Below are positions 62,774 through 64,000 of a stretch of DNA of 64,000 bases, piece after piece (position 1 is the first letter of the stretch; every line of letters starts with the position of its first letter). The notes under the pieces are model-generated. The model did not search any database, was not told where the DNA came from, and worked only from the letters and a program-made list of their open reading frames with translations. A program made the translations under genes and the position numbers. Location of the stretch: positions 248,001 to 312,000 of the forward strand of contig NZ_FQYY01000005.1 of the NCBI RefSeq assembly GCF_900141885.1. Direction: 5' to 3'. Origin of the DNA: Mesonia phycicola (lineage in GTDB: Bacteria > Bacteroidota > Bacteroidia > Flavobacteriales > Flavobacteriaceae).

Positions 62774-64000
62774 ATGAAAAAAATAACAATTTTTATAGCT
62801 CTTATTGGTCTAGCTTTTTCAGCTTCTGCTCAAGAAGAAAAAAAATGGACTCTTAAAGAGTGTGTACAATATGCATTAGAGCATAATATTTCTGTAAAAC
62901 AATCAGAGTTAGATTTAGAGAGTTCAAAATTAGATAGAATAGATGCTATTGGTAACCTAATTCCTTCTTTAAACGGATCTGCTTCTTATAGTGACAATAC
63001 AGGTGCAAGTATTAATCCAACGACCAATCAATTTGAAAATGAGGTGTACTCTTCTTTAACAGCTGGAGTTTCTTCAAGTTTAACACTTTTTGATGGTTTG
63101 GCTAATGTTAGGCAGTTACAACGTGCCAAATTAAGTCAACTAGCTTCTCAGTACCAATTAGAGAAAATGGAGAATGATATTGCTTTAGCAGTAGCAAACT
63201 CATACTTGCAGGTTTTGTTAAACAAAGCAAATTTTGATGCAATTAAAACTCAAAATGATGTAACTCTTCAGCAATTACAAAGAACCCAAGATTTAGTAGA
63301 TGCGGGTACCTTACCAAAAGGAGACTTGTTAGAAATTGAGGCAACTAATGCTAATGAACAGCAACAAATTGTAGTGGCAGAAAATAATGTTAAAATTTCT
63401 TTAATTAGTTTAGCTCAATTATTACTTGTAAAAGACTACGAGACTTTTCAGATAGTAGATGAAGGGTATGAAGTTATTTCAACAGACATTGCAGAACTTT
63501 CACCTCAAGAAATTATTCAGAATGCACAAGCTAAACGACCAGAGGTTAAACTAGCAGAAAAAAGTGTAGAGTTGGCAGAGAAAGATGTTCAAATAGCAAA
63601 AGGTTCTTATTATCCTACATTATCTGCGTTTTTTAGTTATAATACTAGATATGCTGATAACGATTTTTTAGATAGAAGTCTTACCGATCAATTATGGCAA
63701 AATGATGGATTGAGTTATGGTTTGCAAATGAGTGTTCCTGTTTTTAATGGGTTAACTGTTAGAACAAATGTAAAAAGAAATAAAATAAATTTAGAAAGAA
63801 CAGAATATCAGTTAGAGCAAGCTAAGCTAGATTTAGAGTCAAACGTGTATCAGGCTTATGTAGATGCAAGAGGTGCCGCTAAGGCGTATGAAGCAGCTCT
63901 GTCTGCATTAAAATCTCAGCAATTAGCTTTTGATTATGCTACAGATAGATATGAAGTAGGATTAACTAATGCATTTGATTTTAGTCAATCTAAACAACGT
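62774..64000 (+). CDS. TolC-family outer-membrane efflux protein (3' end outside the window)
   Basis: 409 codons are visible from the ATG to the right edge with no stop. Signal peptide of ~19 residues (FIALIGLAFSASAQ), then two repeated outer-membrane-efflux halves: KWTLKECVQYALEHNISVKQ opens the first, with SSLTLFDGLANVRQL; RPEVKLAEKSVELAEKDVQI and LQMSVPVFNGLTVRTNVKRN belong to the second. Long helical, Gln/Ala/Glu-rich stretches match the periplasmic tunnel. It completes the tripartite export system begun at 58355. Confidence 0.92.
   Translation, partial: MKKITIFIALIGLAFSASAQEEKKWTLKECVQYALEHNISVKQSELDLESSKLDRIDAIGNLIPSLNGSASYSDNTGASINPTTNQFENEVYSSLTAGVSSSLTLFDGLANVRQLQRAKLSQLASQYQLEKMENDIALAVANSYLQVLLNKANFDAIKTQNDVTLQQLQRTQDLVDAGTLPKGDLLEIEATNANEQQQIVVAENNVKISLISLAQLLLVKDYETFQIVDEGYEVISTDIAELSPQEIIQNAQAKRPEVKLAEKSVELAEKDVQIAKGSYYPTLSAFFSYNTRYADNDFLDRSLTDQLWQNDGLSYGLQMSVPVFNGLTVRTNVKRNKINLERTEYQLEQAKLDLESNVYQAYVDARGAAKAYEAALSALKSQQLAFDYATDRYEVGLTNAFDFSQSKQR

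Noticed and set aside
1-64000. CRISPR arrays, insertion sequences, integrases, restriction or toxin-antitoxin genes
   Set aside because: Looked for on both strands; no regularly spaced repeats, transposase motifs or paired small toxin genes were seen.

Overview
The window is AT-rich and comes from a member of Bacteroidota, most likely a gliding, aerobic Flavobacteriaceae bacterium. The lineage is supported by several independent signs: promoters of the Bacteroidota type (TTTG, 19-nt spacer, TAnnTTTG) with almost no Shine-Dalgarno sites; a type IX secretion (T9SS) C-terminal sorting domain plus the giant T9SS translocon protein SprA; a RemB-type gliding protein; and an Alternative Complex III (ACIII) operon joined to an aa3-type cytochrome oxidase. 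It reads as ordinary chromosome. I see no insertion sequence, integrase, CRISPR array, rRNA operon or prophage.

Layout. 0-8.4 kb: the end of a T9SS-secreted protein, a hypothetical gene behind polA, a membrane metallophosphoesterase, a secreted protein with a tail-fibre-like N-terminal motif, and a thioredoxin-fold protein without its active-site cysteines. 7.7-15.8 kb: polysaccharide deacetylase and a large DUF2723 membrane protein (minus strand), tRNA-Gln(TTG) with a perfect promoter and terminator, small hypotheticals, a second phosphoesterase, an AsmA-like protein and a tandem UspA. 15.8-20.5 kb: rimP-nusA-infB, preceded by a leader hairpin that looks like an attenuator. 21-32.8 kb: actABCDEF-coxBA, the quinol:cytochrome c oxidoreductase and the core oxidase subunits. 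32.9-41.2 kb: MFS transporter, AraC regulator, ruvB-P450-queG, maeB, ruvA. 41.2-53.1 kb: sprA-gcvH-vanZ-like, then two TonB-like genes and remB. 53.1-58.3 kb: ctaB, two COX3-family subunits, COX4, and a run of oxidase-assembly genes (SCO, a cysteine-poor SCO-like paralogue, DUF420, a small CAMC protein). 58.3-64 kb: a MacAB-TolC-like export system whose TolC gene runs off the right edge.

How the genes work together. Two separated clusters (21-32.8 kb and 53.1-58.3 kb) supply most of one respiratory branch: menaquinol oxidation by ACIII, electron transfer through its c-type hemes to CuA of CoxB, oxygen reduction in CoxA, heme O/A precursor synthesis by CtaB and copper insertion by SCO. SprA would export proteins carrying sorting domains such as the one at the left edge. 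TonB powers outer-membrane uptake, and its C-terminal module recurs in the next two genes including remB.

I found no clearly new defence or mobile system. The points most worth a second look are the three consecutive genes sharing a cysteine-pair TonB-like module, the His-rich acidic segments in neighbouring ACIII/oxidase subunits, the attenuator-like hairpin before rimP, the small proteins of the oxidase-assembly cluster, and the cysteine-less thioredoxin.
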